This document shows, in pieces, positions 18,440-30,089 of a stretch of 64,000 bases of DNA; position 1 is the first letter of the stretch; every line of letters starts with the position of its first letter. The stretch covers positions 558,001 to 622,000 of the forward strand of contig CAMLMH010000001.1 in the NCBI GenBank assembly GCA_946481315.1. Direction: 5' to 3'. Both the position numbers and the translations under genes were made by a program. The notes below the pieces were generated by a model, which saw only the letters and a program-made list of their open reading frames with translations, ran no database searches and was not told the origin of the DNA. The stretch is from an uncultured Bacteriovorax sp. GTDB taxonomy: Bacteria; Bdellovibrionota; Bacteriovoracia; Bacteriovoracales; Bacteriovoracaceae.

Positions 18440-18943
18440 GAGATTTTACTATCTCCGGTTACGATTGTGATGAAATTGACCGAAAGTTGATTCTGCTCAC
18501 TCAGAACGGTCTGGAAGTTACTTCGCGTCCTTATCTGAGAATTGCTCAAGCATTAGGAATCAGTGAAACAGAAGTTGTTAATCGTTTGCAGAAAATGGCT
18601 GCAGTAGGGTTTATCCGCAAAAATGCCATTGCTACAAATCATTACAAACTGGGGTTTACTTTCAACGCTATGACCGTCTGGGATATTCAGGACGAAAACC
18701 TGAAGAACATGGGGGAAGCTTTCAGGCAACTGGGATTTATTTCTCATTGTTATGAACGTCCGCGCATGCTTCCTCTGTGGAGTTACAATCTCTTTGCCAT
18801 GATTCACGGAACAAATGAGAAAGAGATTGAAGAAAAAATAGCGTTAATGAAAAACGCAATTGAGCACAAGTTTAAAAAAATGGACATCCTGCTTAGTACA
18901 GAAATTTTAAAGAAAACAGGTATCCGTTTAAAGGATGGTAAGG

Positions 18944-18951
<8 letters not shown>
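18436..18951 (+). CDS. nirH: Siroheme decarboxylase-type protein NirH
   Basis: 171 residues with a 4-nt overlap (ATGA) with the preceding gene. Winged helix VTSRPYLRIAQALGISETEVVNRLQKM, then AVGFIRKNAIATNHYKLGFTFNAM and the NirL/NirH signature HCYERPRMLPLWSYNLFAMIHG. With the three genes before it, this completes a separate-gene nirDLGH set, as in Pseudomonas, rather than fused nirDL. Its 3' end overlaps nirJ. Confidence 0.86.
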
Positions 18952-21867
<2,916 letters not shown>

Positions 21868-21890
21868 TTAAAGGCAAAGGAGGGCACGTC

Positions 21891-23702
21891 ATGAAAAGTT
21901 TAATTTTATTAACACTTCTGATGTGCTCTTCTTCTCTTTTTGCAACAACTCAGGATGAAAACAGGAAGCTCTACCTTAACAAGTGTGCTTCCTGCCATCA
22001 TGAAAATCGAACCGGTCTTTCCGGGCCACCACTTATCGCTGAAACTCTCGACAAACTAAATGATGAAAAACTAGCCAAAGTTATTAAGAACGGTTTGCCT
22101 AATACTCTGATGCCGCCCTTTAAAGATCTCACTGATGAAGAAATCAATGGGCTCGTGAATTTCATAAGACAAAAAGCCAATGCTAAATGGCTGAAGAAAG
22201 AAATTGAAAGTAGTTACGAAAAAAGTGCTGTTATCAGCAAACCCGAAGCTCATAAAGATGTGCTTAACCTGACAACCGTGGTAGAACGCGGCCTCTCCAA
22301 AATCTGGATGATGGAAAATGAAAAGGTCCTCGATAAATTTGAATTCGCCGATGTTCACGGTGGAATTAAATACAGTCGCGATTATAAAAGATATTTTATT
22401 CCTTCCCGTAGTGGGTTCGTTGGAAAATATGAAATTGGCACAGGATATATAGGAAAAATCCGTGCATGCATCAGTTTAAGAAATATTACTGTTTCCAACG
22501 ATAATAAGTATATTGTTGCGTCTTGCCTGTACCCGCAACAGCTCGTGGTCATGAATCAGGACGATTTCAAGGTAAAGTCGGTCATTACTCTCAAGGGAAA
22601 AATTAGCGGAATCTATTCACTGATTAATGATAACAGTGCCCTGTTCACCTATCGCGATTTGCCAGAACTTGGAAAATTTGATTTCAAAACATTAAAAATT
22701 AAAACCAGCAAAATTAGTGAACCAATCGAAGACTTTTTTATCGATCCTCTGGACCGGTTTATGATCGGCTCCTCTCGTAATGGTGAAAAAGTTAATATCC
22801 TTGATGTTGAGACAGGAAAAATACTGACAGATACATCCATAACCGGATTTCCTCATTTATCGTCAGCTGCTTATTGGTACGACAACGGTGAATTTTATTT
22901 TGCAACCTTTCACATTAAATCAAATTTCATTTCTGTCTGGAAAATGTATGACTGGTCATTAGTTAAAAAGATCGAAGTGGGGGGCAATGGCTTCTTTGTA
23001 AAAACTCATCCGAAAACACCATATCTCTGGGTAGATAATGGCTCTGATGAAATGACTTTGATTGATAAAAAAACTTTTGCCATTAAAAAAATGAAGCCCT
23101 TTCCCGGGAAGAAATTCACCCATACAGAATTTTCGAAGGATGGTCAGATCGCTTATCTCAGCATCTTTGATAAAGAGGGAAGCCTGATGTTGTATGATTC
23201 GATCACATTGAAGGAGATTGCCCGGTTTGAAAACAGTCTTCCCGTTGGTAAATACAATGTTGTAAATAAAGAACGTGAATTTCTCCCGGTTAATTTAGGT
23301 GAGTCGGTTTTTATGGCCAAGTGCTGGGGGTGCCACCATCAGGAGTCGACTGCGTTTGGACCGTCATTTATCAAGATTGCCTCAATTCGCCCGAAAGAAA
23401 TGATCCGTACGCATCTGGACAACCCAAAAATCAATGCGCTTAATCTTGGCTATAAGAATCCTACAATGCCCAATATTCCTTTAACTGAATACGAAAAAGA
23501 TATGGTTACGTCCTATGTTCATTCATTCAAACAAAAGTTACAAAAAATGAAAATGTACAATATGGCGGATCACACCCTACAGCATCCCGACAGGACGGTC
23601 GAAAATTGTGAAAATTATCTGACCTGGAAAAAATTAGGTTATGATGCGTTCACTGAAGACGATAAGAAGAAAGAAGAATTATATAAACAGTTATGTCTAT
23701 AA
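21891..23702 (+). CDS. nirN: NirN-like d1 propeller with two cytochrome c domains
   Basis: 603 residues; signal peptide (MKSLILLTLLMCSSSLFA), heme c site CASCH at 32-36, a d1-type propeller in the middle, and a second heme c site CWGCH at 478-482 with its own cytochrome c domain (GPSFIKIASI...NPTMPNIPLTEYEKDMVTSYV). VHGGIKYSRDYKRY aligns with the NirS d1-ligand segment and KTHPKTPYLWVD with [12 protein letters not shown]. The stretches aligning with the two NirS active-site His (TYRDLPEL; IEDFFIDPLDR) lack His. NirN is a d1 dehydrogenase/transfer protein, normally ~490 residues with one heme c; the extra C-terminal domain is unusual. The role as NirN is inferred from context and fold. Confidence 0.78.
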   Translation: MKSLILLTLLMCSSSLFATTQDENRKLYLNKCASCHHENRTGLSGPPLIAETLDKLNDEKLAKVIKNGLPNTLMPPFKDLTDEEINGLVNFIRQKANAKWLKKEIESSYEKSAVISKPEAHKDVLNLTTVVERGLSKIWMMENEKVLDKFEFADVHGGIKYSRDYKRYFIPSRSGFVGKYEIGTGYIGKIRACISLRNITVSNDNKYIVASCLYPQQLVVMNQDDFKVKSVITLKGKISGIYSLINDNSALFTYRDLPELGKFDFKTLKIKTSKISEPIEDFFIDPLDRFMIGSSRNGEKVNILDVETGKILTDTSITGFPHLSSAAYWYDNGEFYFATFHIKSNFISVWKMYDWSLVKKIEVGGNGFFVKTHPKTPYLWVDNGSDEMTLIDKKTFAIKKMKPFPGKKFTHTEFSKDGQIAYLSIFDKEGSLMLYDSITLKEIARFENSLPVGKYNVVNKEREFLPVNLGESVFMAKCWGCHHQESTAFGPSFIKIASIRPKEMIRTHLDNPKINALNLGYKNPTMPNIPLTEYEKDMVTSYVHSFKQKLQKMKMYNMADHTLQHPDRTVENCENYLTWKKLGYDAFTEDDKKKEELYKQLCL

Positions 23703-23717
23703 CCACAGGAGGAGACT

Positions 23718-24083
23718 ATGAAAAAAGCATTTATCATGCTTGCTATGACATCAATGTTTGCTTCTGCTGATGCCTTTTCAGCAGATGCCAAGAAAGTTGC
23801 TAACGGGAAATTTTTGTTCGAAGATTGGGGCTGTAAAAGCTGTCACTCTATCGGGTCTAAGTATAACCAGGACCCTACTAAAGGACCAGACCTGAAAGGC
23901 GTATTCTCACGTCGTTCACCAGAATGGATTAAAAAGTTTGTGAAAGACCCTCAAGCGATGATTGATTCTGGCGACAAGGATGCAGTTGAAATGCACAAAA
24001 AATATGCAACTGTTATGAAGAAATTCAAAATGTCTGATGATGAATGGAATGATATTTTTGAATTTTTAAAGACTGCTAAGTAA
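23718..24083 (+). CDS. Small periplasmic cytochrome c (NirC/NirM-like)
   Basis: 121 residues with a signal peptide (cleavage likely after DAFSA) and one heme site CKSCH at 39-43. Candidate Met ligands lie in YATVMKKFKMSDDEWNDIF. It is a class I cytochrome c and the last gene before a strong terminator. It is the natural candidate to donate electrons to NirS or to accept d1-synthesis electrons. Neither NirM nor NirC can be chosen from sequence alone. Confidence 0.82.
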   Translation: MKKAFIMLAMTSMFASADAFSADAKKVANGKFLFEDWGCKSCHSIGSKYNQDPTKGPDLKGVFSRRSPEWIKKFVKDPQAMIDSGDKDAVEMHKKYATVMKKFKMSDDEWNDIFEFLKTAK

Positions 24084-24088
24084 AAAAA

Positions 24089-24120
24089 AAGGCCCGGAGA
24101 AATCCGGGCCTTCTTTTTTT
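24089..24120. terminator. Intrinsic terminator of the nir operon
   Basis: GGCCCGGA (24091-24098), loop GAAA, TCCGGGCC (24103-24110), followed by TTCTTTTTTT, with A9 before the stem. It is a strong bidirectional-type hairpin between the last nir gene and the minus-strand cytochrome gene ending at 24140. Confidence 0.92.
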
Positions 24121-24139
24121 AGGCGTAAATATTAAGCAA

Positions 24140-24541
24140 CTATTTCAAAGAAAGAATATAAGTGATCAGGTCCTTAAGATTGGCATCAGAAATTCTTGAT
24201 GGCGGGTTAGGCGTCATCATCCCGTAAGCTTTACCTTCTTTAGATTTAATCCAGTTTTTATTCACCCCTATTTTTGTTCCGGTACGAACTTTTTTAACCA
24301 GGTAATCAAATGGTTTTTCGCCTTTTAGATAGGCAAGTGTTTCCGGAGTCAGGTTGTTATATCTGGCCGCTACGTCTTTGTAAGAAGGACCAATCTTTGT
24401 CGTATCTTGCGAATGGCATGTCATACAACCTGATTTAGTCATAAGTGCATTGGCAGTATCTTTTGTCAGTGTCGCTGAAAAAGCATGGCTGCTTGCGAAA
24501 ACTGCTGAAATTACTAGGCTTTTTTTGATAATTGATTTCAT
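24140..24541 (-). CDS. Cytochrome c551-like periplasmic protein
   Basis: 133 residues from ATG 24541 (GGGG 6 nt upstream; earlier in-frame ATGs at 24547 and 24574 are less well placed). Signal peptide IIKKSLVISAVFASSHAFSA, heme site CMTCH at 39-43, and the GPSYKDVAARY block typical of cytochrome c551/c552 (IGPxYKDVA). The Met ligand is probably in YGMMTPNPP. It is divergent from norC across Fnr-like site 5 and is likely the electron donor to NirS or NorC. Confidence 0.85.
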   Translation of the reverse strand: MKSIIKKSLVISAVFASSHAFSATLTKDTANALMTKSGCMTCHSQDTTKIGPSYKDVAARYNNLTPETLAYLKGEKPFDYLVKKVRTGTKIGVNKNWIKSKEGKAYGMMTPNPPSRISDANLKDLITYILSLK

Positions 24542-24641
24542 CTTCATCCCCATTTGTCGTTGAATAATGGACATTTATAGTCCACAATCTTAAAGTTATT
24601 ACCTATTGTCCATATTAAGACGTAAATTGGCCAATCAAAAC

Positions 24642-24655
24642 ATGACGTGTGTCAT
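24642..24655. promoter_or_regulatory. Fnr/Dnr-like palindrome (site 5)
   Basis: ATGAC-GTGT-GTCAT is a perfect inverted repeat followed by ATTTGC, centred 118 nt before norC and 107 nt before the divergent cytochrome start. It is nearly identical to site 1, including the 3' flank. Confidence 0.7.
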
Positions 24656-24766
24656 ATTTGCACAAGATTAATAACAGGATGATTAATAGTGCTAATCACG
24701 TCGTTTTTTTTATACTTAAGATAAATTTTTACCAAAAGAATAACAATCAAACTGGAGTACGACAAA

Positions 24767-25186
24767 ATGCTTTCAAAAAACGGTGCTAAGTATTTCTTCT
24801 TGATTGGGACTGCTTTCTTCGGAACGATCTTCATTGGTCTTTCATACGATACACTAAAGCAGGTCCCAAAACAAACACACGCCGAAAACATGACCCCTCA
24901 GGTAATTCGTGGGAAAAATCTTTTCGACAAAAACAACTGTATGGGATGTCATACCCTTTTGGGAGAAGGAGCGTACTACGCACCTGAACTCACAAAGATT
25001 TATGAGACCAAAGGCGCTGACTGGATCAAGGCCATGTTAGTAGACCCTGAGGCTGTTTATCCAGGTGCCCGCAAAATGGTTAAATACAACATGTCTGTAG
25101 AAGACCAGGAAGCGATGGTTGCTTTCCTTAAATGGATCAGCGAAATAGACACAAACGGATACCCAGCAAAGCCAGTTAATCAATAA
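24767..25186 (+). CDS. norC: Nitric oxide reductase cytochrome c subunit
   Basis: 139 residues: one N-terminal membrane anchor (residues 9-27), then heme site CMGCH at 58-62 inside the NorC signature NNCMGCHTLLGEGAYYAPELT. GARKMVKYNMS supplies the Met ligand region. It passes electrons from periplasmic cytochromes to NorB. Start of the norCBQD operon, 112 nt downstream of the end of Fnr-like site 5. Confidence 0.96.
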   Translation: MLSKNGAKYFFLIGTAFFGTIFIGLSYDTLKQVPKQTHAENMTPQVIRGKNLFDKNNCMGCHTLLGEGAYYAPELTKIYETKGADWIKAMLVDPEAVYPGARKMVKYNMSVEDQEAMVAFLKWISEIDTNGYPAKPVNQ

Positions 25187-25205
25187 TTAGCGAAAGGAAT
25201 ATAAA

Positions 25206-26543
25206 ATGAAATTTAAATCACAGAAAGTAGCTTACAATTTTTTTGCTTTTTCAATGCTGCTGCTCTTTTTGCAAATTTGCTATGGATTCATCATGGGCTT
25301 TGCAAGAATCGGGATGGACGGTCTACATGAGTGGATCCCGTTTAACGTAGCAAGAACAACCCACACTAACCTGTTAGTTGTCTGGTTGTTGTCAGGATTC
25401 ATGGGGGCAGCTTATTACATTATCCCTGAAGAAGGGGATCGCGAACTGGAGTGGCCTTGGCTGGCTCACGTTCAGTTCTGGTCGCTGGCAGTAGTAGCCG
25501 TGACGGCCGTCATCGGATTTCATTTCAGCTGGTGGGAAGGAAGAAAATTCCTGGAAATCCCTCGCGAATTAGATTATCTGGTGGTCGTTAACGTTCTTGC
25601 TTTCATTGCTAACATCGGGATGACTCTTTTCAAATCAGCCAGAAAAACGACAACTGCTGGTATCTTGTTCTTCGGTCTTTTGGCCGCAGCACTTTTCTAC
25701 CTTCCAGGTATGATCCACAGTGATAACCAAACGATCGACTCTTTCTGGAGATGGTGGGTTGTTCACCTTTGGGTTGAAGGTGTTTGGGAACTTATCATGG
25801 GTGGTATTCTCTCTTTCCTACTTATCAAGCTTACTGGTATCGATCGCGAAGTTATCGAGAAATGGTTATACGTTATCGTAGGTCTGACATTCCTTTCAGG
25901 TATTCTTGGTATTGGTCACCATTTCTATTACATCGGTACTCCAAATTACTGGCTATGGATTGGTGGATTCTTCTCAGCTCTTGAACCGCTGGCATTTATG
26001 GGTATGGCTATCTTTGCAATCACTATGAGTAATAAAGGTGGACGTAACCATCCTAACCGCTTGGCACTTAAATGGTCACTTGCTTGTTCAATTCTGAGCT
26101 TTGTTGGTGCAGGGTTTTTAGGCTTTGCTCACACACTTCCACAAGTCAACGTGTGGACTCACGGATCTCTGGTTACCGGTATGCACGGTCACTTGGCTTT
26201 CTGGGGCGCTTACGCCTGTCTGGTTCTAGCAATCATGGCATACGCAATGCCACAGATTACTGGACGCAAGCTGTATAATAACTGGCTTTCTGAATATGCT
26301 TTCTGGGCATCAAATATCGGTATGGTATCAATGACTACTGCGATGGGTGTTGCAGGGGTTGCTCAGGTTGTTCTAGAAAGAAGAATGGGTATGGATTTCC
26401 TTGCTGTTCAAACAGAAATCGAACCACACTTTATCGGATTTTTACTAGCAGGGACTTTATTCCTTTCAGGAATCCTTGCTTATATTTACATGTTTATCAA
26501 AGCAGGTAAGCCAAGAGAAACTTTAGGTGAAATTTATGAGTAA
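25206..26543 (+). CDS. norB: Nitric oxide reductase catalytic subunit
   Basis: 445 residues with twelve membrane helices. cNorB signatures are present: HTNLLVVWLLSGFMGAAYYIIPEE, HLWVEGVWELIMGGILSFLL (His and Glu at the heme b3/FeB site), IGHHFYYIGTPNYWLWIGG (two FeB His), and THGSLVTGMHGHLAFWGAYA (heme His). It reduces 2 NO to N2O using electrons from NorC. There is no N-terminal quinol-oxidase extension, so it is the cytochrome c-dependent type. Overlaps norQ by 8 nt. Confidence 0.97.
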   Translation: MKFKSQKVAYNFFAFSMLLLFLQICYGFIMGFARIGMDGLHEWIPFNVARTTHTNLLVVWLLSGFMGAAYYIIPEEGDRELEWPWLAHVQFWSLAVVAVTAVIGFHFSWWEGRKFLEIPRELDYLVVVNVLAFIANIGMTLFKSARKTTTAGILFFGLLAAALFYLPGMIHSDNQTIDSFWRWWVVHLWVEGVWELIMGGILSFLLIKLTGIDREVIEKWLYVIVGLTFLSGILGIGHHFYYIGTPNYWLWIGGFFSALEPLAFMGMAIFAITMSNKGGRNHPNRLALKWSLACSILSFVGAGFLGFAHTLPQVNVWTHGSLVTGMHGHLAFWGAYACLVLAIMAYAMPQITGRKLYNNWLSEYAFWASNIGMVSMTTAMGVAGVAQVVLERRMGMDFLAVQTEIEPHFIGFLLAGTLFLSGILAYIYMFIKAGKPRETLGEIYE

Positions 26544-27339
26544 TCATAATGAATTAAAGGGTGGCGCAAGCCGCCCTTTTTATCAGGCCGTAGGTAATGA
26601 AGAAAGCATTTTCAAAAATTGTCATGCGACTAAATTACCAATCCTCTTAAAAGGTCCAACTGGATGCGGAAAATCCAGATTTGTGGATGCTATGGCCTTT
26701 GACCTTGGACAACCAGTTATTACTGTTGCCTGTAACGAAGACACATCGGCCACTGACTTAATCGGTCGCTTCCTGATTAAAGGGAATGAGACTGTGTGGC
26801 AAGATGGACCACTCACTCGCGCAGTTCGCACGGGTTCTATATTATACTTAGATGAAGTCATTGAGGCACGGGAAGACGTTATTGTTTTGATCCATTCGCT
26901 TTCAGACTACAGAAGACTACTCTATATCGATGCACTAGCAGAAACTATCAAAGCACCGGACAGCTTTCAGCTGGTACTAAGTTACAATCCGGGGTATCAA
27001 AAATCATTCAAAGAACTTAAACCATCCACCCGGCAGCGCTTTGTTGCTTTAAATTTTAATTATCCTAAAGCAGAAGTGGAAGCGGCCATTATCCAGAAAG
27101 AAACTGGAGTTGGTGAAAAAGTGGCCAGATCACTGGTTGCTCTGGGGAGTAAAATCCGCTCACTGAGCGAGTTGGGACTGGCAGAAAGTGTTTCAACCCG
27201 TCTGATGGTAAATGCTGCCGTTTTAATCAAAAACGGAATGGAAGCCCGCGAAGCTTGCGATGTTGCCATTGCTTATGCACTGACAGACGATGCAGATGCA
27301 ACCCGGGCCCTTAAAGATCTGGTTGCTCTTTATCTTTAA
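26536..27339 (+). CDS. norQ: Nitric oxide reductase activation ATPase NorQ
   Basis: 267 residues from ATG 26536, with AGGTGA 7 nt upstream; the GTG at 26527 is rejected. AAA+ (MoxR-type) features: Walker A GPTGCGKS at 40-47, Walker B ILYLDEV, and sensor-like SYNPGYQKSFKELKPSTRQRF. NorQ works with NorD to insert FeB into NorB. It is in the expected order norC-B-Q-D. Confidence 0.94.
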   Translation: MSNHNELKGGASRPFYQAVGNEESIFKNCHATKLPILLKGPTGCGKSRFVDAMAFDLGQPVITVACNEDTSATDLIGRFLIKGNETVWQDGPLTRAVRTGSILYLDEVIEAREDVIVLIHSLSDYRRLLYIDALAETIKAPDSFQLVLSYNPGYQKSFKELKPSTRQRFVALNFNYPKAEVEAAIIQKETGVGEKVARSLVALGSKIRSLSELGLAESVSTRLMVNAAVLIKNGMEAREACDVAIAYALTDDADATRALKDLVALYL

Positions 27340-27360
27340 ATATTTCAATAAAAAGGTGTT

Positions 27361-29181
27361 ATGGATTTTGACCAGAACATATTTTCGTATTTTTATAAAA
27401 TACGAAGACAGAAAAAACAGCGTGCACTGGAGCAGCGAAAGCTCGACCATCACGCCGTTGAGTTGGAATCTATTCGCGAATCCATTCGGGTTTATGCTTC
27501 CGCTATCTTTAAAATCCCGATAGAAATCAGAGTCACAGACGATTTTCCCTATGTCAGCAATAATAAAATTTATCTTCCGTCTTTTATTGCGACGGAAAAC
27601 AGCCAGGAAAAAAACTATCTTTTTTACAGGCTTTTAATCCTGCATCTCTATGCTGTTAAAAGTCTCTCTGCTGTTAAAATTTTTGAAGGGGAATTACATG
27701 ATGAGCTCTCAGAAATAAATAAACATAAATCAATGGCAGTGACAGCGCTCTCAGGCCTGTACCCAAACTATTCCAGTATGCTCGCAACTTTAACTACAGA
27801 CTGGAAAACAGAAGAAATCACACCTGCACCTGAGCCCGGTAAAAAATTGTTAGTGCAAGATCTGGTTGGTTTTGACCGACGAATTTTATGGGGACGTTTA
27901 CCTAAGAAGACTAACATCATGGCCGCCCATAATGGTGCCGTGGAGTCGAGGGAAGCACTTCCGCAAGGTGAATCAGAAAAGGAAAATAAGGCTAAAGGTA
28001 AAATAAACAAAGTAAATCTTGAAGAAGATAAAGAAAATATCGGACAAGATGTCTTTCATCATTTTGAAAAAATAGAGACGCTGGAGGAATTCAAAGGTAT
28101 TCAGCGCGAAATGGATGGTAGTGATGAATTGGAAGCCCATGCAGATGCACTCGAAGAACTCAATCTGGAAGAAGTCATCCGCAGCTCCAAGGGCGTACAG
28201 TCGCTGTACAAAACAGAACTGGATATGGGCTTTGAAGTAGCAGACCTGCAGACTGAAGAAGTTGCAACAGCTGCGGACAAAGTATTCTTTTATGATGAAT
28301 GGGACGCAAAGGCCGGCCAGTATAAAAAAGACTGGTGTCGGGTTGTTCAGAGCGATTTGCAAAAGTTACCTGCAGGCGAAACTATCCGCAAGTCACATCT
28401 GCATTGCCTTGAAGAACGGGTGATAGAAATTAATAAAATTAAAAAGAAACTTGTCCAGCTCATGTCAGAAGTTCAGATAAAGAAAAAACTGTTTGATGGC
28501 CGCTCAGTTGATATCGATAATTACATTCGTAACCGTACTTTAAATCACGCAAAAATTAGTGGCGACGGACGATTTTATCAGGAGACGATAAAACGTCATC
28601 GCGATGTCTGTACGCTATTGTTGGTGGATAACAGTCTTTCATCGGATTCGTGGGTGCAAAATCGACGCGTGCTGGATGTCTGTCTGGAAGCTCTACTTGT
28701 TTTTGGCCAGGCCAGCATGAGTCTGGGAGATCCGATGATGGTGGCAGGATTTAATTCCAATACCCGCAATTCTTGTAAATTCTCAATTTGGAAATCATTT
28801 GCCGAAAGCTGGGAGAGCTTTAAGACTAAAGTGGATGATGTTAATCCTGAAGGCTATACCCGAATCGGCCCGGCCATCCGGCATGCTGCACATCTGCTGA
28901 ATGAACGGCCGGAAAGACATAAATTTCTGCTTATCTTTACTGATGGTCGTCCCACCGATTACGACCGTTACGAAGGGCAATACGGGCTCTCTGACGTTAG
29001 AAAAGCGATTGGGGAATGCGAGCTGCAGGGGATAGTCCCTTTTGCAGTTGCAGTTGATCCAACTGCGAAGCAATTTCTTCCGCATTTGTTTGGACAGGGT
29101 AATTATCAGATTCTGATGAATATTAAAAAATTCCCTGAAACTCTTTCCCGATTTTATATCAAGATGTCACAAGGAAAATAA
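27361..29181 (+). CDS. norD: Nitric oxide reductase activation protein NorD
   Basis: 606 residues. The C-terminal third is a von Willebrand A domain with MIDAS motif LLLVDNSLSSDSW (DxSxS), the middle Thr site (EGYTRIGPAIRHAAHLL) and Asp in IFTDGRPTDYDRYEG, which is characteristic of NorD. The N-terminal ~400 residues are acidic and helical, as in other NorD proteins. Partner of the NorQ ATPase in metal insertion into NorB. Followed after 2 nt by the TrpD2-like gene. Confidence 0.92.
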   Translation: MDFDQNIFSYFYKIRRQKKQRALEQRKLDHHAVELESIRESIRVYASAIFKIPIEIRVTDDFPYVSNNKIYLPSFIATENSQEKNYLFYRLLILHLYAVKSLSAVKIFEGELHDELSEINKHKSMAVTALSGLYPNYSSMLATLTTDWKTEEITPAPEPGKKLLVQDLVGFDRRILWGRLPKKTNIMAAHNGAVESREALPQGESEKENKAKGKINKVNLEEDKENIGQDVFHHFEKIETLEEFKGIQREMDGSDELEAHADALEELNLEEVIRSSKGVQSLYKTELDMGFEVADLQTEEVATAADKVFFYDEWDAKAGQYKKDWCRVVQSDLQKLPAGETIRKSHLHCLEERVIEINKIKKKLVQLMSEVQIKKKLFDGRSVDIDNYIRNRTLNHAKISGDGRFYQETIKRHRDVCTLLLVDNSLSSDSWVQNRRVLDVCLEALLVFGQASMSLGDPMMVAGFNSNTRNSCKFSIWKSFAESWESFKTKVDDVNPEGYTRIGPAIRHAAHLLNERPERHKFLLIFTDGRPTDYDRYEGQYGLSDVRKAIGECELQGIVPFAVAVDPTAKQFLPHLFGQGNYQILMNIKKFPETLSRFYIKMSQGK

Positions 29182-29183
29182 TC

Positions 29184-30089
29184 ATGGATGATTTTAAAAA
29201 ATTTATAAAGGCAGTTGGCACTGGTCCTAAGGGCAATATTGATTTAAGCACAGAAGAGCTTAGAGATGCTATGCGTATGATACTAACTGGTGAAGCCGGA
29301 CGCGAGCAGATTGCTGCCTTTATGATCGGCTGGAGACTAAAACCAGAAACTGTTGAAGAGTATAAAGGTGCTTTACTCGCTATGGATGAGCTGACAAAAC
29401 ATAATCCTGTCGCCAATTCTTATGAGCTGGGTTTTCCTTTTGATGGAAAAAATAATTCTCCTTATCTCTTTCCACTGACCGCTCGTTTTATGCAAAATTA
29501 TTCTGTCAGCCTGGTCGTGACCGGTGACAAAAAAATTCCGGCAAAAGAAGGAATCACTACACTTGATCTCTTTCAAGTAGCAGGCGAGATGAAAAATGTT
29601 CATTTTTTCAATCGTGCAGAATATTTACCAGAGCTGCATCAGTTATCAGATTTGCGCAATCAGCTTGGGTTGCGTACAGCCTTTAATACGCTGGAGAAAT
29701 TCTCTGGCGTGGCCGGAAGCCAGTACGGTGCTTCAGGCGTTTTTCATAAACCATATGTTGAAAAGTATACCGGAATTTTTAAAGACCGATTAAAGTCATT
29801 TGTGCTGGTCGCTGGAAATGAAGGCGCACCGGAAATTTTTAAGAAGTCCAAGTGTTGGATCATCAAGAATGATCAGGTACAGGAAATGATCATTGATCCG
29901 GCCGAATTCAATATTACCTGCAACAGTGTTGAAAAAGAATTTGAATTAAAAGACAGCCTGGATTTGCTTAAAAATCCATCGGTAGAAATGCTAAAACTCG
30001 CAGCCTTGAATGCTTCTGTTTATCTGCATAGCATGAAACCGGAAAAACGGATTGAAGAATATTTCCAGGAAATGATCAGCTCTCTTTAA
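29184..30089 (+). CDS. TrpD2/YbiB-type (anthranilate phosphoribosyltransferase-like) protein
   Basis: 301 residues. The N-terminal helical domain (LSTEELRDAMRMILTGEAGREQIAAFMIGWRLKPETVEEY) is the small domain of the glycosyltransferase family 3/TrpD fold. The large domain has the TrpD2-like ELGFPFDGKNNSPYLFPLTARFM instead of the GTGGDG PRPP-binding loop, so the biosynthetic enzyme activity is not expected. TrpD2/YbiB proteins bind nucleic acid. It starts 2 nt after norD, so it is the fifth gene of the nor operon, where I know no standard role. It is convergent with, and overlaps by 14 nt, the next gene. Confidence 0.75.
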   Translation: MDDFKKFIKAVGTGPKGNIDLSTEELRDAMRMILTGEAGREQIAAFMIGWRLKPETVEEYKGALLAMDELTKHNPVANSYELGFPFDGKNNSPYLFPLTARFMQNYSVSLVVTGDKKIPAKEGITTLDLFQVAGEMKNVHFFNRAEYLPELHQLSDLRNQLGLRTAFNTLEKFSGVAGSQYGASGVFHKPYVEKYTGIFKDRLKSFVLVAGNEGAPEIFKKSKCWIIKNDQVQEMIIDPAEFNITCNSVEKEFELKDSLDLLKNPSVEMLKLAALNASVYLHSMKPEKRIEEYFQEMISSL

